Source: a virus. Taken from it: DNA of 40,049 nucleotides. Under the pieces are notes generated by a model that saw nothing but the letters and a program-made list of their open reading frames with translations, searched no databases and had not been told where the DNA came from. The stretch's first letter is position 1; each line of letters opens with the position of its first letter. The translations under genes and the position numbers were made by a program. The stretch is taken from positions 1 through 40,049 of the IMG/VR virus record IMGVR_UViG_3300020442_003398; one strand, given 5' to 3'. Positions 1 to 7,361 of the stretch are shown here, one piece after another.

Positions 1-2
1 GC

Positions 3-239
3 ATAAAAAATCAAAGAGAAGGAAGTCTTTTTTTGGACATTCTTAATTTTAGAAAAACAATACACACAACCGGGTGGCAAATAAGTGTGCTAATTCTTAT
101 TGTTGATGATACCGTTGAATATGTGTTGTATTCCGGTGAAAAAAATATAGACAGAACCGAGAAAGAAAAAAACCCCCTTGGACCGTTTCAAGGGTTTGAC
201 GGTGGTGACATAGTAGGAGCTGCATCTGAATTTAAGTAA
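3..239 (+). CDS. C-terminal end of an upstream gene (partial, unknown)
   Basis: This reading frame is open from the left edge of the window to a TAA at 237-239, so it is probably the tail end of a gene that starts outside. The visible 78 or so residues end in a Gly-rich stretch (GPFQGFDGGDIVGAASEFK), a kind of C-terminus common in phage structural or assembly proteins. A TTG at 33 could serve as a start, but no Shine-Dalgarno sequence precedes it. In T4-like genomes a terminase or tail gene often lies upstream of the portal gene, but nothing here identifies the product. The frame may also be chance, since the stretch is short and AT-rich. No function is assigned. Confidence 0.4.
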   Translation: MKNQREGSLFLDILNFRKTIHTTGWQISVLILIVDDTVEYVLYSGEKNIDRTEKEKNPLGPFQGFDGGDIVGAASEFK

Positions 240-266
240 ATATGTATATATATTGTTTGACAATTG

Positions 267-276
267 AATATTTATC
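267..276 (+). promoter_or_regulatory. Candidate late promoter element before portal gene
   Basis: AATATTTATC matches 8 of 10 positions of the TATATTTATA element that recurs before transcription units in this window. It lies 31 bases before the portal ATG at 308. Promoter function is inferred from recurrence and position only. Confidence 0.4.
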
Positions 277-307
277 AAATATGATTAATGACTTATAACT
301 TTATATT

Positions 308-2173
308 ATGGCAGACGATTCCAATCAACAAAATAAATTATTCGGTGCATTAAAAAGACTTTTTTCAAGTGGGGTTGTAGTACGCAATGTTGGTGGAAAG
401 AAACTAAAAGTTGCCGATACTGATAATCTACAATACTCCAAACGAACCCGTGATAAATACCAAAGAATGCACACTATGTATAGTGATTATGCAAGTGGTT
501 TTAATAATATTGGATTCCAAACCGCAAGATTAGAGTTATTTAGTGACTATGAAGTAATGGATACCGACCCAATTATTTCAAGTGCATTGGATATATATGC
601 AGACGAGTCTACTACAAAAAGTGAATTCGGAGAAATTCTGAAAATTTCCAGTAGTGATTCAAATGTCAAAGGAATTCTTGAAAATTTATTTTATGATATA
701 TTAAACGTTGAATTTAATTTGTGGGGTTGGATACGTAATATGTGTAAGTATGGAGATTTTTATCTGCATTTAGAAATAGAACCTGAATATGGAGTTATGA
801 ATGTAAAACCCATTTCAAGTTACGAAATGACCAGAATAGAAGATATGGATCCTGATAATCCTCAACTTGTATTGTTTAAGCAGGAAGGAACTGTAAAAGC
901 ACAATATGAAAATTATGAAATAGCTCATTTTCGTTTAGTTGGTGATACAAACTATCTTCCATATGGAAAAAGTATGGTTGAAGCAGCTAGGCGTGGATGG
1001 AAGCAACTTCAACTTATGGAAGATGCTATGCTCATTCATCGAATAATGAGAGCACCTGAAAAAAGAATGTTTTATATTGATATTGGTAATATTCCACCAA
1101 ATGAAGTCGATAACTTTATGCAAAAAGTGATTAATAAGATGAAAAAAGTTCCGTTTGTTGACGAAAAAACGGGTGACTATAATCTTAAGTTTAATTTGCA
1201 AAACATGACTGAAGACTTCTTTATGCCAGTTCGTGGTGGTGACAGTGGTACTCGTATTGAAAATTTGGGTGCAATGACGTATGATGGCACAGAAGATATT
1301 GAGTATGTTAAAAATAAGATGATGGCTGCACTCAAAATCCCAAAAGCATTTCTTGGATACGAAGAGGGTATTACCGGTAAAGCAACACTTGCAGCTGAAG
1401 ATATTAGGTTTGCAAGAACAATTGAGAGACTGCAAAGAATTACAATAAGTGAACTTACTAAGATTGCGATTGTTCACTTGTATTCACAGGGGTATACAGA
1501 TGCTAAGTTAGTGGATTTTAATTTAAAGTTGACAAATCCTTCTACAATTTTTGAAGAAGAACGAGTTAGGATTTTATCAGAAAAGTTAAGCACGGCCCGA
1601 GATATGATTGATGCCAAGATGTTTTCTAAAGAATGGGTGTACGATAAAATATTTGGGTTAAGTGAGGATGAAGTAAATCAGATCAGAACTAATTTTGTAG
1701 ATGATGCCAAAGAATATTTCCGCCTTGAGAGTATTCAAAATGAAGGGAATGATCCAGCAGATCCATCACAGAGTTCCGATGCAGAAGAAGAAGATAGTTG
1801 GGGGTTTGGTGATTTTAAGAATATGAGTGACGAAGAAAAGGAAGAAGAAATAAAGAAAAGAAAAAAAGAAGAAAACAAACGAAAAAATGATGGAAAAAAG
1901 TATGATCATCCAGACCAACAACCAATGGGTCGTGATCCTCTTGGTTCTAAAGAACGAAGAGTGAGTGGTCGTGATTGGGGTGATAGTCCTTTGAAACTTG
2001 AAGGTGATTTAAAAAAACTAGACAAATTTCTTAAAAAAAATAAAGAACCAAGTAAATCAAAAAATAACTCTGGTATGAAACAAATATTATGTGAAGAAAC
2101 TGATAAAATCACCGATAATCATCAGATAGATAAAATAGACTATTTAGACGATAAAAATATTATTGAAAAATAA
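308..2173 (+). CDS. 20: Portal vertex protein, T4 gp20-like
   Basis: The product is the dodecameric portal through which DNA enters and leaves the head and on which the prohead starts to assemble. The 621-aa protein has the T4-type portal core: an N-terminal part with YSDYASGFNNIG and the segment DPIISSALDIYADE (near residues 95-108), then the stem/wing region with a YGDFYLHLE-type strand, and MKKVPFVDEKTGDYN and LGAMTYDGTEDIEYVKNKM further on. T4 gp20 is 524 aa. The extra length is mainly a highly charged, low-complexity tail after about residue 480 (runs of E and K). It heads the head-gene cluster, which continues to the protease, scaffold and capsid genes. The start at 308 is the first ATG after the promoter-like element and fits the family N-terminus. 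Confidence 0.93.
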   Translation: MADDSNQQNKLFGALKRLFSSGVVVRNVGGKKLKVADTDNLQYSKRTRDKYQRMHTMYSDYASGFNNIGFQTARLELFSDYEVMDTDPIISSALDIYADESTTKSEFGEILKISSSDSNVKGILENLFYDILNVEFNLWGWIRNMCKYGDFYLHLEIEPEYGVMNVKPISSYEMTRIEDMDPDNPQLVLFKQEGTVKAQYENYEIAHFRLVGDTNYLPYGKSMVEAARRGWKQLQLMEDAMLIHRIMRAPEKRMFYIDIGNIPPNEVDNFMQKVINKMKKVPFVDEKTGDYNLKFNLQNMTEDFFMPVRGGDSGTRIENLGAMTYDGTEDIEYVKNKMMAALKIPKAFLGYEEGITGKATLAAEDIRFARTIERLQRITISELTKIAIVHLYSQGYTDAKLVDFNLKLTNPSTIFEEERVRILSEKLSTARDMIDAKMFSKEWVYDKIFGLSEDEVNQIRTNFVDDAKEYFRLESIQNEGNDPADPSQSSDAEEEDSWGFGDFKNMSDEEKEEEIKKRKKEENKRKNDGKKYDHPDQQPMGRDPLGSKERRVSGRDWGDSPLKLEGDLKKLDKFLKKNKEPSKSKNNSGMKQILCEETDKITDNHQIDKIDYLDDKNIIEK

Positions 2174-2190
2174 TTAGATGAAATCTAATT
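2172..2190 (+). terminator. AT-rich hairpin after portal gene
   Basis: AATTAGAT and ATCTAATT form an 8-bp stem with a GAA loop directly at the portal stop codon. The stem is weak and has no clean U-run, so it may be a weak terminator or an mRNA 3'-end stabiliser. A promoter-like element starts at the next base. Confidence 0.35.
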
Positions 2191-2206
2191 TATATTTATA
2201 TTTATA
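2191..2206 (+). promoter_or_regulatory. Candidate late promoter, two overlapping elements
   Basis: TATATTTATATTTATA holds two overlapping perfect copies of TATATTTATA (2191-2200 and 2197-2206). It lies directly after the hairpin behind the portal gene and about 30 bases before the GTG start at 2237. Confidence 0.5.
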
Positions 2207-2236
2207 CCTGTATATATACATAGAACAACCATCGAT

Positions 2237-3106
2237 GTGAAAAAATTAAAACACAGTAAATATAAAAATACAGGTATATTATTTGAACTCCTTGTGAGGC
2301 AAATAACCGCAGACGTGCTTGATGGAGTAGAAGTATCGTGTGCCAAAAAGTTACTGAAGAAGCACTTTTCCGAATCTACATATTTAGGAAAAGAGCAAAG
2401 ATTATACCAGTTATTAATAGAAGAATCTACTAATGACTCAAGTCGTGCGAAGTATATTTTGAACCAAGTAGTAAGTTCATATAAGAAACTGCCCGTAAAT
2501 AAACTTATATCTGCAAGATATAACTTAGTTAAGGAAATAAAAGAAACATATCCAATAAATGACTTATTTCGTTCAAAGATTAAGAATTACAAGACATATG
2601 CAAGTATTTTTAAATTATTTGAGAGTTATAACCCAAATATTTATTGTGACCCGAAAGAAATTGTCGAATCAACTGATACAATTATTTCAAATCTATGTTC
2701 AAATAAACAAACAAAAAATGAAGTAATTGATGTCGACGAATATGAAAAGCAAAACGAAGATTTACGTCTCATAGCATATAAACTACTTGTTGATAATTTT
2801 AATAAAAAATATAGTTCACTTGATGAAAATCAGCAAACACTTCTTAAAAATTATATAAATAATATTTCAAATACAAATAGTTTGAGAGAGTACATAAACA
2901 ATCAAGTCCCACATATTAAAAGTGAAATTAATAAATGCTCTAATTACGTAGATGACGATGTAGTTAAGATAAAGTTAAATGAAGTAATTTCTCAACTTGA
3001 TAAAACTACCGATGGAAAGGTTGTAAAAGATTCGCAAGTCTCCACTATACTAATGAGCTATGAGCTGATTAAGGAACTTAAAAAACATGCGAATAAAAAA
3101 AAGTGA
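2237..3106 (+). CDS. Conserved phage protein of unknown function next to portal
   Basis: The 289-aa protein is soluble and Lys-rich. Its N-terminus (HSKYKNTGILFELLVRQITA) looks like that of an uncharacterised family I associate with the portal region of environmental T4-like phages, but I can name no function. It is mostly predicted helix, with no membrane segment and no recognisable catalytic motif. The start is GTG at 2237: the ATG at 2235 is followed at once by TGA, and no other ATG precedes the conserved N-terminal segment. No clear Shine-Dalgarno sequence is visible. The 3' end overlaps the next gene by 20 bases, so the two are probably translationally coupled. Its place between portal and protease suggests a role in head assembly, by position only. 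Confidence 0.75.
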   Translation: MKKLKHSKYKNTGILFELLVRQITADVLDGVEVSCAKKLLKKHFSESTYLGKEQRLYQLLIEESTNDSSRAKYILNQVVSSYKKLPVNKLISARYNLVKEIKETYPINDLFRSKIKNYKTYASIFKLFESYNPNIYCDPKEIVESTDTIISNLCSNKQTKNEVIDVDEYEKQNEDLRLIAYKLLVDNFNKKYSSLDENQQTLLKNYINNISNTNSLREYINNQVPHIKSEINKCSNYVDDDVVKIKLNEVISQLDKTTDGKVVKDSQVSTILMSYELIKELKKHANKKK

Positions 3107-3572
3107 ATTTAAGTCTTTGATAAGAGATCTCTTACACGAGGTTTTGGAAGATGAAAAGGTAAATGAAATAAACACTACATCGAGTGTAGAGGGATATGAA
3201 ACACCATTTGCGTTTGATCCATCTGAAGATGAAAAAATTCATAAAAATAAAATAAAAAAAAGAGCTGAAGTTTTTGATTTTAAAATTACATCGGATAGAA
3301 AAAATAATACATTAAAACTAACCGAGGGGAAGAGTTTATTTCACATATTCCGTGATGCATCGGATTACAATGATCAACAAAAACTTGGAATTTCTATTCG
3401 TGAAATAAATAAGTTACTTAACGAGATTCAGAAACTTGTCAATATATCATCACGATTTAAAATTGAAAAGAATGTAAGCAATGATAAAATGTGGAAGACC
3501 ACAAATAGGTATTTGCACAAGTTAGATGAAAAAATAAAAAGAATTTCAAATAAAATAAAAGAATTGAGGTAG
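3087..3572 (+). CDS. Small head-region protein with (I/L)xE N-terminal helix
   Basis: The 161-aa protein begins with a basic amphipathic helix (MRIKKSEFKSLIRDLLHEVL) that contains an LHE triplet. Similar N-termini occur in several genes between the portal and capsid genes, and the pattern resembles the T4 capsid-targeting peptides cut after (I/L)xE by the gp21 protease. A VEGYETPFAF segment follows near residue 34. The C-terminal half is predicted long helix or coiled coil (residues about 100-160), rich in Lys. No enzyme motif is visible. It overlaps the upstream gene by 20 bases and is followed after 4 bases by the next start. An internal head or prohead-core protein is a reasonable guess from position and N-terminus, but this is inference. 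Confidence 0.7.
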   Translation: MRIKKSEFKSLIRDLLHEVLEDEKVNEINTTSSVEGYETPFAFDPSEDEKIHKNKIKKRAEVFDFKITSDRKNNTLKLTEGKSLFHIFRDASDYNDQQKLGISIREINKLLNEIQKLVNISSRFKIEKNVSNDKMWKTTNRYLHKLDEKIKRISNKIKELR

Positions 3573-3576
3573 CACT

Positions 3577-3975
3577 ATGAAAGATTGTACAAGATTAGAT
3601 GTGGTTTCTGCGAATCTTAGAAAACGTCCAAATGAAAATTCGTCAAAACCAAAAAGTGTATCAAATGAATATTGGTACAAATTAAAAAAAGAAATGAATA
3701 ACAAAAACTGGAAAGTTAGTAACAATACACTTAAATGCAGTGAAGAGATTGGTGGATGTACACTTGATGTTAGTATAGAGTATTCACGCAATTTAAGAAA
3801 ATATATACAGAATATTAATTTCAATCATACAAGTTCCGAAGAAAAGAGTCCTGTTGATCTAAAGGAATGTATAGTTTCTGAATTAAATTCGTTATCTCTG
3901 CTGGCCAACAAGTTATCAGAAAAGTTGTCCGAAGAATCTGTAAATGGAAACAATGATTCAAATTCGATAAATTAA
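3577..3975 (+). CDS. Small protein of unknown function
   Basis: A 132-aa protein with a Lys/Asn-rich sequence and no recognised domain. It contains SNEYWYKLKKEM near residue 27 and, near the C-terminus, LNSLSLLANKLSEKLSEES. The next gene carries SSEYWVEIIKML and LNHLSILLSEKF in the same order, so the two may be distant paralogues. The start lies 4 bases after the preceding stop (GAGGTAGCACTATG), where GAGG overlapping the upstream stop serves as ribosome binding site. It has four Cys residues but no spaced zinc motif. It belongs to the portal-to-protease gene string; no function can be assigned. Confidence 0.65.
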   Translation: MKDCTRLDVVSANLRKRPNENSSKPKSVSNEYWYKLKKEMNNKNWKVSNNTLKCSEEIGGCTLDVSIEYSRNLRKYIQNINFNHTSSEEKSPVDLKECIVSELNSLSLLANKLSEKLSEESVNGNNDSNSIN

Positions 3976-4001
3976 TAATAAAATAAAACTAATGGTTAAA
4001 A

Positions 4002-4616
4002 ATGAGTGATCCACATATAGAAAAATATAAGTCAGCACTAAAACAACTTGGGATCACAATAAAATCTGCCCATAAAACAACTGAGGGTAAAAAACTATCG
4101 TCTGAATATTGGGTTGAAATTATTAAAATGCTCAAAAAAGCAAAACTTGGAATTTCCATGATGGAACTTGGTATTGACGATGAGTCGGAAATATCAACCA
4201 CACATGATAAATCAAAAGATAGTGCTAAATCAGCACCGGAAGAACAACCGACCGGAGATGAACAGGAAGATACGGATACAGAAGATACATCAGGAAAATC
4301 TAACGATGCTAAATTGGCGGCAATAGGGTTAAAGAAAGAGTCAATTCATAAATTTCATGATACACTTAACCACCTTAGTATATTGTTATCAGAAAAGTTT
4401 GATAATGTTTCACGTGACGGAACTGAATTTATAGTTAATATAAATGATCGTAGATTTACTATAAAATTTGATGATAAGTTTTTTATGGTATCAGAAGACT
4501 ATAATTTTGAACTCGGTGATGACTCTGATATGCAGAGCATAGTAAATACATTTGCTAAATTATCATCATTATCACATGAAAACTTGGTGCAAGAGTATAA
4601 TCAGGAACTACTTTAG
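4002..4616 (+). CDS. Acidic-linker protein of unknown function in head cluster
   Basis: The 204-aa protein has two ordered parts joined by an acidic, Ser/Thr-rich linker (residues about 65-100, many D, E, T and S). The first part has SSEYWVEIIKMLKKAKLG. The second has LNHLSILLSEKFDN followed by a beta-rich segment (TEFIVNINDRRFTIKFDDKFFMVSEDY). The S-x-EYW and LSEK segments also occur in the gene before it. No known family is recognised. It is followed by a short AT-rich gap and a promoter-like element before the protease gene. Its place suggests a prohead or neck accessory role, but that is inference. Confidence 0.7.
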   Translation: MSDPHIEKYKSALKQLGITIKSAHKTTEGKKLSSEYWVEIIKMLKKAKLGISMMELGIDDESEISTTHDKSKDSAKSAPEEQPTGDEQEDTDTEDTSGKSNDAKLAAIGLKKESIHKFHDTLNHLSILLSEKFDNVSRDGTEFIVNINDRRFTIKFDDKFFMVSEDYNFELGDDSDMQSIVNTFAKLSSLSHENLVQEYNQELL

Positions 4617-4660
4617 TAGTTATTTTATTAAAAAAATAAATAAATCGAGATACATATATA

Positions 4661-4670
4661 CTTATTTATA
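4661..4670 (+). promoter_or_regulatory. Candidate late promoter before protease gene
   Basis: CTTATTTATA matches 8 of 10 positions of the recurring TATATTTATA element. It ends 5 bases before the ATG at 4676, the spacing a T4 late -10 element has to its transcription start, so a leaderless transcript is possible. Confidence 0.4.
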
Positions 4671-4675
4671 TTAAT

Positions 4676-5302
4676 ATGGCAAAAAAAGTAATAGTATCCA
4701 CAATGCCCTTTGAATTTAGTCCTGAACAGATAAACGAGAGCATAGAAAAGAATTCAGGAAGACTTGTTGTTCGTGGAATTCTACAAAAAGCATCAGAGCA
4801 AAATCAAAATGGGAGGGTATATACCAGGTCACTACTTGAAAGAGAGGCCGGTAAATACCAAGAATTAATCGATGACCGCCGAGCTCTTGGAGAACTTGAT
4901 CATCCTGAGAGTAGTGTAGTAAATTTACAAAATGTAAGTCATAATGTAACTAAAATGTGGTGGGACGGAAATAATTTAGTTGGTGATGTTGAAGTGCTTG
5001 GTACTCCATCTGGAAACATTCTAAAAGAGTTATTTAAATCCGGTATTACACTCGGTATTAGTTCCCGTGGAATGGGAACAACCAGAGAATCAGAAGGAAA
5101 AACTTTAGTAAACGATGATTTTGAATTGGTTGCATTTGACTTTGTAAGTAATCCATCTACCCGTGGTGCATTCTTAGAGCCAGTAAATTTAAATGAGTCG
5201 GTGGCGGATAAAAATATAGTCACGACCGGAAGAGTGTGTACTGAGTATTGTAAGGTCGAGGAAATTGTCCATGAAATACTTGGTGAAATTGGAGAAATGT
5301 AA
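4676..5302 (+). CDS. 21: Prohead core protease, T4 gp21-like (peptidase S77)
   Basis: This protease cuts scaffold, internal proteins and the N-terminus of the capsid protein during head maturation, generally after (I/L)xE. The 208-aa protein matches T4 gp21 (212 aa) in length and in key segments: NQNGRVYTRSLLE near 43-55; GELDHPE near 72-78 with the candidate catalytic His at about 76; GISSRGMG near 127-134 with the candidate nucleophile Ser at about 129-130; and DFVSNPSTRGA near 155-165. The start at 4676 gives the family N-terminus and lies just behind a promoter-like element without a clear Shine-Dalgarno sequence. Its TAA shares one base with the ATG of the next gene, so the two are probably translationally coupled. 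Confidence 0.92.
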   Translation: MAKKVIVSTMPFEFSPEQINESIEKNSGRLVVRGILQKASEQNQNGRVYTRSLLEREAGKYQELIDDRRALGELDHPESSVVNLQNVSHNVTKMWWDGNNLVGDVEVLGTPSGNILKELFKSGITLGISSRGMGTTRESEGKTLVNDDFELVAFDFVSNPSTRGAFLEPVNLNESVADKNIVTTGRVCTEYCKVEEIVHEILGEIGEM

Positions 5303-5763
5303 TGAGTAATAATATTTCTAAAATAATCAAATCTACTATATTAGAAGTTCTTAAGGAAGAACGACAAAAGCAATTAAATGAATTTAATCCTACAACGGGT
5401 AGATTTGCCGATGAAGGTCTATCTCCTGAACAAAAAAAACTTACTTCTGAAAAAATTTCTAAGTTTGGAAATTATCAGACATATATAGCACATGAAGCAA
5501 AAGATACTGATGTTGCAGAAGACATTTGTAATATAGTTGAGAATGCTTCAAAATACATTTTAAATGAAACTGATGATTGGTTTGATGCTATGAGTGTAAA
5601 GAGAAATTTAAAAGAAATCAAAACACTTGCAAAAGAATTTTACAAAACTGCAAGTGAACGACAAGTCTATACACAGAGAATGCAAAGTTTGTATGAAGAT
5701 ATGGGAAATATTTTGAATAGGTATTTTGAAATAAATGGAGAAATAGCAAATGACCAAAAATAA
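5302..5763 (+). CDS. Small head-region protein with (I/L)xE N-terminal helix
   Basis: The 153-aa protein starts on the last base of the protease stop codon (TAATG) and overlaps the next gene by 14 bases, so it is embedded in the protease operon. The N-terminus (MSNNISKIIKSTILEVLKEE) is a short amphipathic helix with an LKE triplet, followed by NEFNPTTGRFADEG. The rest is predicted helical (residues about 50-150) and contains no Cys-based or catalytic motif. Proximity to the protease and the N-terminal pattern suggest an internal head or core protein processed by that protease, comparable in position to T4 gp67 and gp68. No direct similarity to those is visible to me. Confidence 0.7.
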   Translation: MSNNISKIIKSTILEVLKEERQKQLNEFNPTTGRFADEGLSPEQKKLTSEKISKFGNYQTYIAHEAKDTDVAEDICNIVENASKYILNETDDWFDAMSVKRNLKEIKTLAKEFYKTASERQVYTQRMQSLYEDMGNILNRYFEINGEIANDQK

Positions 5764-6451
5764 ACTAAAGCAGATGGTAAGAAAAGTTCTTCTTGAAAAA
5801 CTTGTAAAGCAACCAGAGATACATGGAAAGTTAATAAAAAAGAAACTTGATTTTAGAGGAGTTCAACGAGAGTGTGTAGTTACTGGAACAATATCTGATA
5901 TCAACGAATATGCAACAAAAAATAATCTTAAGTTTATTAAATCATCAGATTCATTCTTTGGTGGTTATTTTTTAGATGAAATGACTTCTTATGAGTTTGA
6001 ACCAAATCCTGAATTTTATGGAGAAATGATGGAGACTAATATGTCAGCACGTGAACAACTTTCAAGAATATGTGGAACTAACGACAAAGTTTTAACTGAA
6101 TTGAATAAATCTCAAATAGAAAGACTTGTAAGTTATATTTTTAAAAATGAGTCATTTTATAGTGAAAAAACAAATCTTGTATTTGAATCCATTACAAACT
6201 GCATTGAAAATAAATTACACGATAAAACGCAGTTTACGAGTTTGTTTGAATATCTTGTAAAACAGGCAATTTTAAACGAAACTACCGAAAGTTTTAATAA
6301 GTTGACAGACGCAGACTTAAACTACGCAACCAATTTATTATCTACCAAGTTTTTTAATGAATTATTATCAACGGAATCAATTCATTTGGATGCGGTATTT
6401 GATAATACTAAGGAGACATTATTTAAATCAAAAAACAAAATAAAGATATAA
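5750..6451 (+). CDS. Unknown protein in protease operon, basic N-terminal helix
   Basis: The 233-aa protein overlaps its upstream neighbour by 14 bases. It begins with a basic amphipathic segment (MTKNKLKQMVRKVLLEKLV) containing an LLE triplet, again like the other head-region proteins here. A compact segment with LDFRGVQRECVVTGTISD follows near residues 33-50. The remainder is predicted mainly alpha-helical and contains repeated Asn/Thr/Lys-rich stretches. No family is recognised. A core or accessory head protein is inferred from operon position only. Confidence 0.7.
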   Translation: MTKNKLKQMVRKVLLEKLVKQPEIHGKLIKKKLDFRGVQRECVVTGTISDINEYATKNNLKFIKSSDSFFGGYFLDEMTSYEFEPNPEFYGEMMETNMSAREQLSRICGTNDKVLTELNKSQIERLVSYIFKNESFYSEKTNLVFESITNCIENKLHDKTQFTSLFEYLVKQAILNETTESFNKLTDADLNYATNLLSTKFFNELLSTESIHLDAVFDNTKETLFKSKNKIKI

Positions 6452-6497
6452 AAACAATTTCAACAGAACAAATTGTGTATTTGTGAGGAAAAATATT

Positions 6498-7163
6498 ATG
6501 AAAATTACAAGAAAAGAATTAAGAGAAGTGATACAAGAAGTTGCCAATGAACTTGGTTTATTTGAAGGGTTAACCAAGGCACAAGAAAAGTTACCCGAAC
6601 CACTCAAGAAAGCAATTCTAAAAAAACAAGAAGAAGATGATACTACCACAGACTCCGAAGACGAGTCTTTGAATGAAGGAAACGCATGGGGTGCAGCTAT
6701 TAAAAAGGCACGGGACGAAAATCTTAAAGAATTTGAATTCAACGGAAAAAAATATAAACTAACCGAGAAAAAAAAGAAAATAAATGAAGACGATACTTCT
6801 GAGTTTGTCGGTGACGCAAATATTGAAGATGTTGATGAAGGAAATGCGTTTGGTGCGGCCGTTACTAAAGCAAAAGAAGACGGTGAAGATGAATTTGAAG
6901 TAGATGGTAAAACATATAAAGTAAAGGAAGACATATGCCCAAGTTGTGGAGAACAACCTTGTGTGGATGAAGCAAGTTGTTCAGAAGAAGATGAAGAGGT
7001 TGAAGAAGGTAATGCATTTGGTGCAGCCGTAACAAAAGCAAAAGAAGACGGAGATACGGAATTTGAAGTAGACGGAAAAACTTATAAGGTTCGTGAAAAC
7101 TGGACAAAAATAAAACTTTCTGAAAAGTTAGATAGAATTCTAGGAAATCGTAAAATTTTGTAA
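6498..7163 (+). CDS. Head-region protein with three EGNAFGAA-type repeats
   Basis: The 221-aa protein starts at ATG 6498, chosen over a GTG at 6483 because GAGG at 6485-6488 is well spaced for 6498 and the resulting N-terminus MKITRKELREVIQEVANE is the helix shared by head-region genes. Three copies of a repeat of about 31 residues follow, starting near residues 60, 114 and 170. Each runs EGNA(F/W)GAA, then a KA(K/R)-x-(D/E) segment, then F-E-F/V-x-GK-x-YK. Acidic linkers separate them, and one linker carries CPSCGEQPC, a possible metal site. I have the impression that GNAF...GKxYKV repeats occur in other environmental phage head proteins, but I know of no tested function. The basic faces could bind DNA; this is a guess. 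Confidence 0.75.
   Translation: MKITRKELREVIQEVANELGLFEGLTKAQEKLPEPLKKAILKKQEEDDTTTDSEDESLNEGNAWGAAIKKARDENLKEFEFNGKKYKLTEKKKKINEDDTSEFVGDANIEDVDEGNAFGAAVTKAKEDGEDEFEVDGKTYKVKEDICPSCGEQPCVDEASCSEEDEEVEEGNAFGAAVTKAKEDGDTEFEVDGKTYKVRENWTKIKLSEKLDRILGNRKIL
6675..7100 (+). repeat. Three coding repeats of about 31 residues
   Basis: Copies begin at 6675, 6837 and 7005. Copies 2 and 3 agree almost throughout (EGNAFGAAVTKAKEDG, then EFEVDGKTYKV). Copy 1 is more diverged (EGNAWGAAIKKARDEN). The DNA is less conserved than the protein, so the repeats appear old and under selection. Confidence 0.8.
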
Positions 7164-7186
7164 TTTTTACTTAAAAAACAATTAAA

Positions 7187-7220
7187 AAAGCAAAAAAAAG
7201 AAGAATTCTTTCTTTTTATT
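7187..7220 (+). terminator. Possible weak AT-rich terminator
   Basis: An A-rich tract, the palindrome AAGAATTCTT (7201-7210) and a T-rich tract can fold into an imperfect A/T stem followed by T-runs. It has almost no GC pairs, so termination would be weak. It lies between the repeat-protein gene and the promoter-like element for scaffold and capsid genes. Confidence 0.25.
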
Positions 7221-7251
7221 AAACTTTTTTAAATATTTGTTTATGTAAGTA

Positions 7252-7261
7252 TATATTTATT
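7252..7261 (+). promoter_or_regulatory. Candidate late promoter for scaffold and capsid genes
   Basis: TATATTTATT matches 9 of 10 positions of the recurring element. Unlike several others it is 100 bases from the next start (7362), leaving a leader of about 95 bases that can form two hairpins. Confidence 0.5.
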
Positions 7262-7270
7262 TTTCAAAAT

Positions 7271-7336
7271 GTTTCTACTTTATTAGAAACTTATATAAAG
7301 GTTTTAATTATTTAAAGTCCCACTAAAATGACTTTA
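7271..7336 (+). promoter_or_regulatory. Two hairpins in the scaffold/capsid mRNA leader
   Basis: The first hairpin is GTTTCTA/TAGAAAC (7271-7277 with 7284-7290, loop of 6). The second is TAAAGTC/GACTTTA (7313-7319 with 7330-7336, loop of 10). Both are perfect 7-bp stems. The first would sit at the 5' end of a transcript started from the element at 7252. They may stabilise the mRNA or keep the start region open. Function is inferred. Confidence 0.4.
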
Positions 7337-7361
7337 CTAAACAAATAAAGGATAATTAACC

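Noticed and set aside
171-197. Hairpin CCCTTG/CAAGGG near the left edge as a terminator
   Set aside because: It lies within the open frame, has an 8-base loop and only three T after the stem, so it is weak as a terminator.
935-1477. 180-codon minus-strand frame opposite the portal gene
   Set aside because: The portal frame on the + strand is well supported by family similarity; the shadow has no recognisable protein pattern.
6483-6497. GTG start for the EGNAFGAA repeat protein
   Set aside because: GAGG at 6485-6488 is inside this extension and correctly spaced for ATG 6498, which also gives the shared N-terminal helix.
6937-6996. Zinc-finger gene call for the CPSC...C segment
   Set aside because: Only a few Cys residues in an acidic linker are present, so it is described as a possible metal site and not as a zinc-finger domain.
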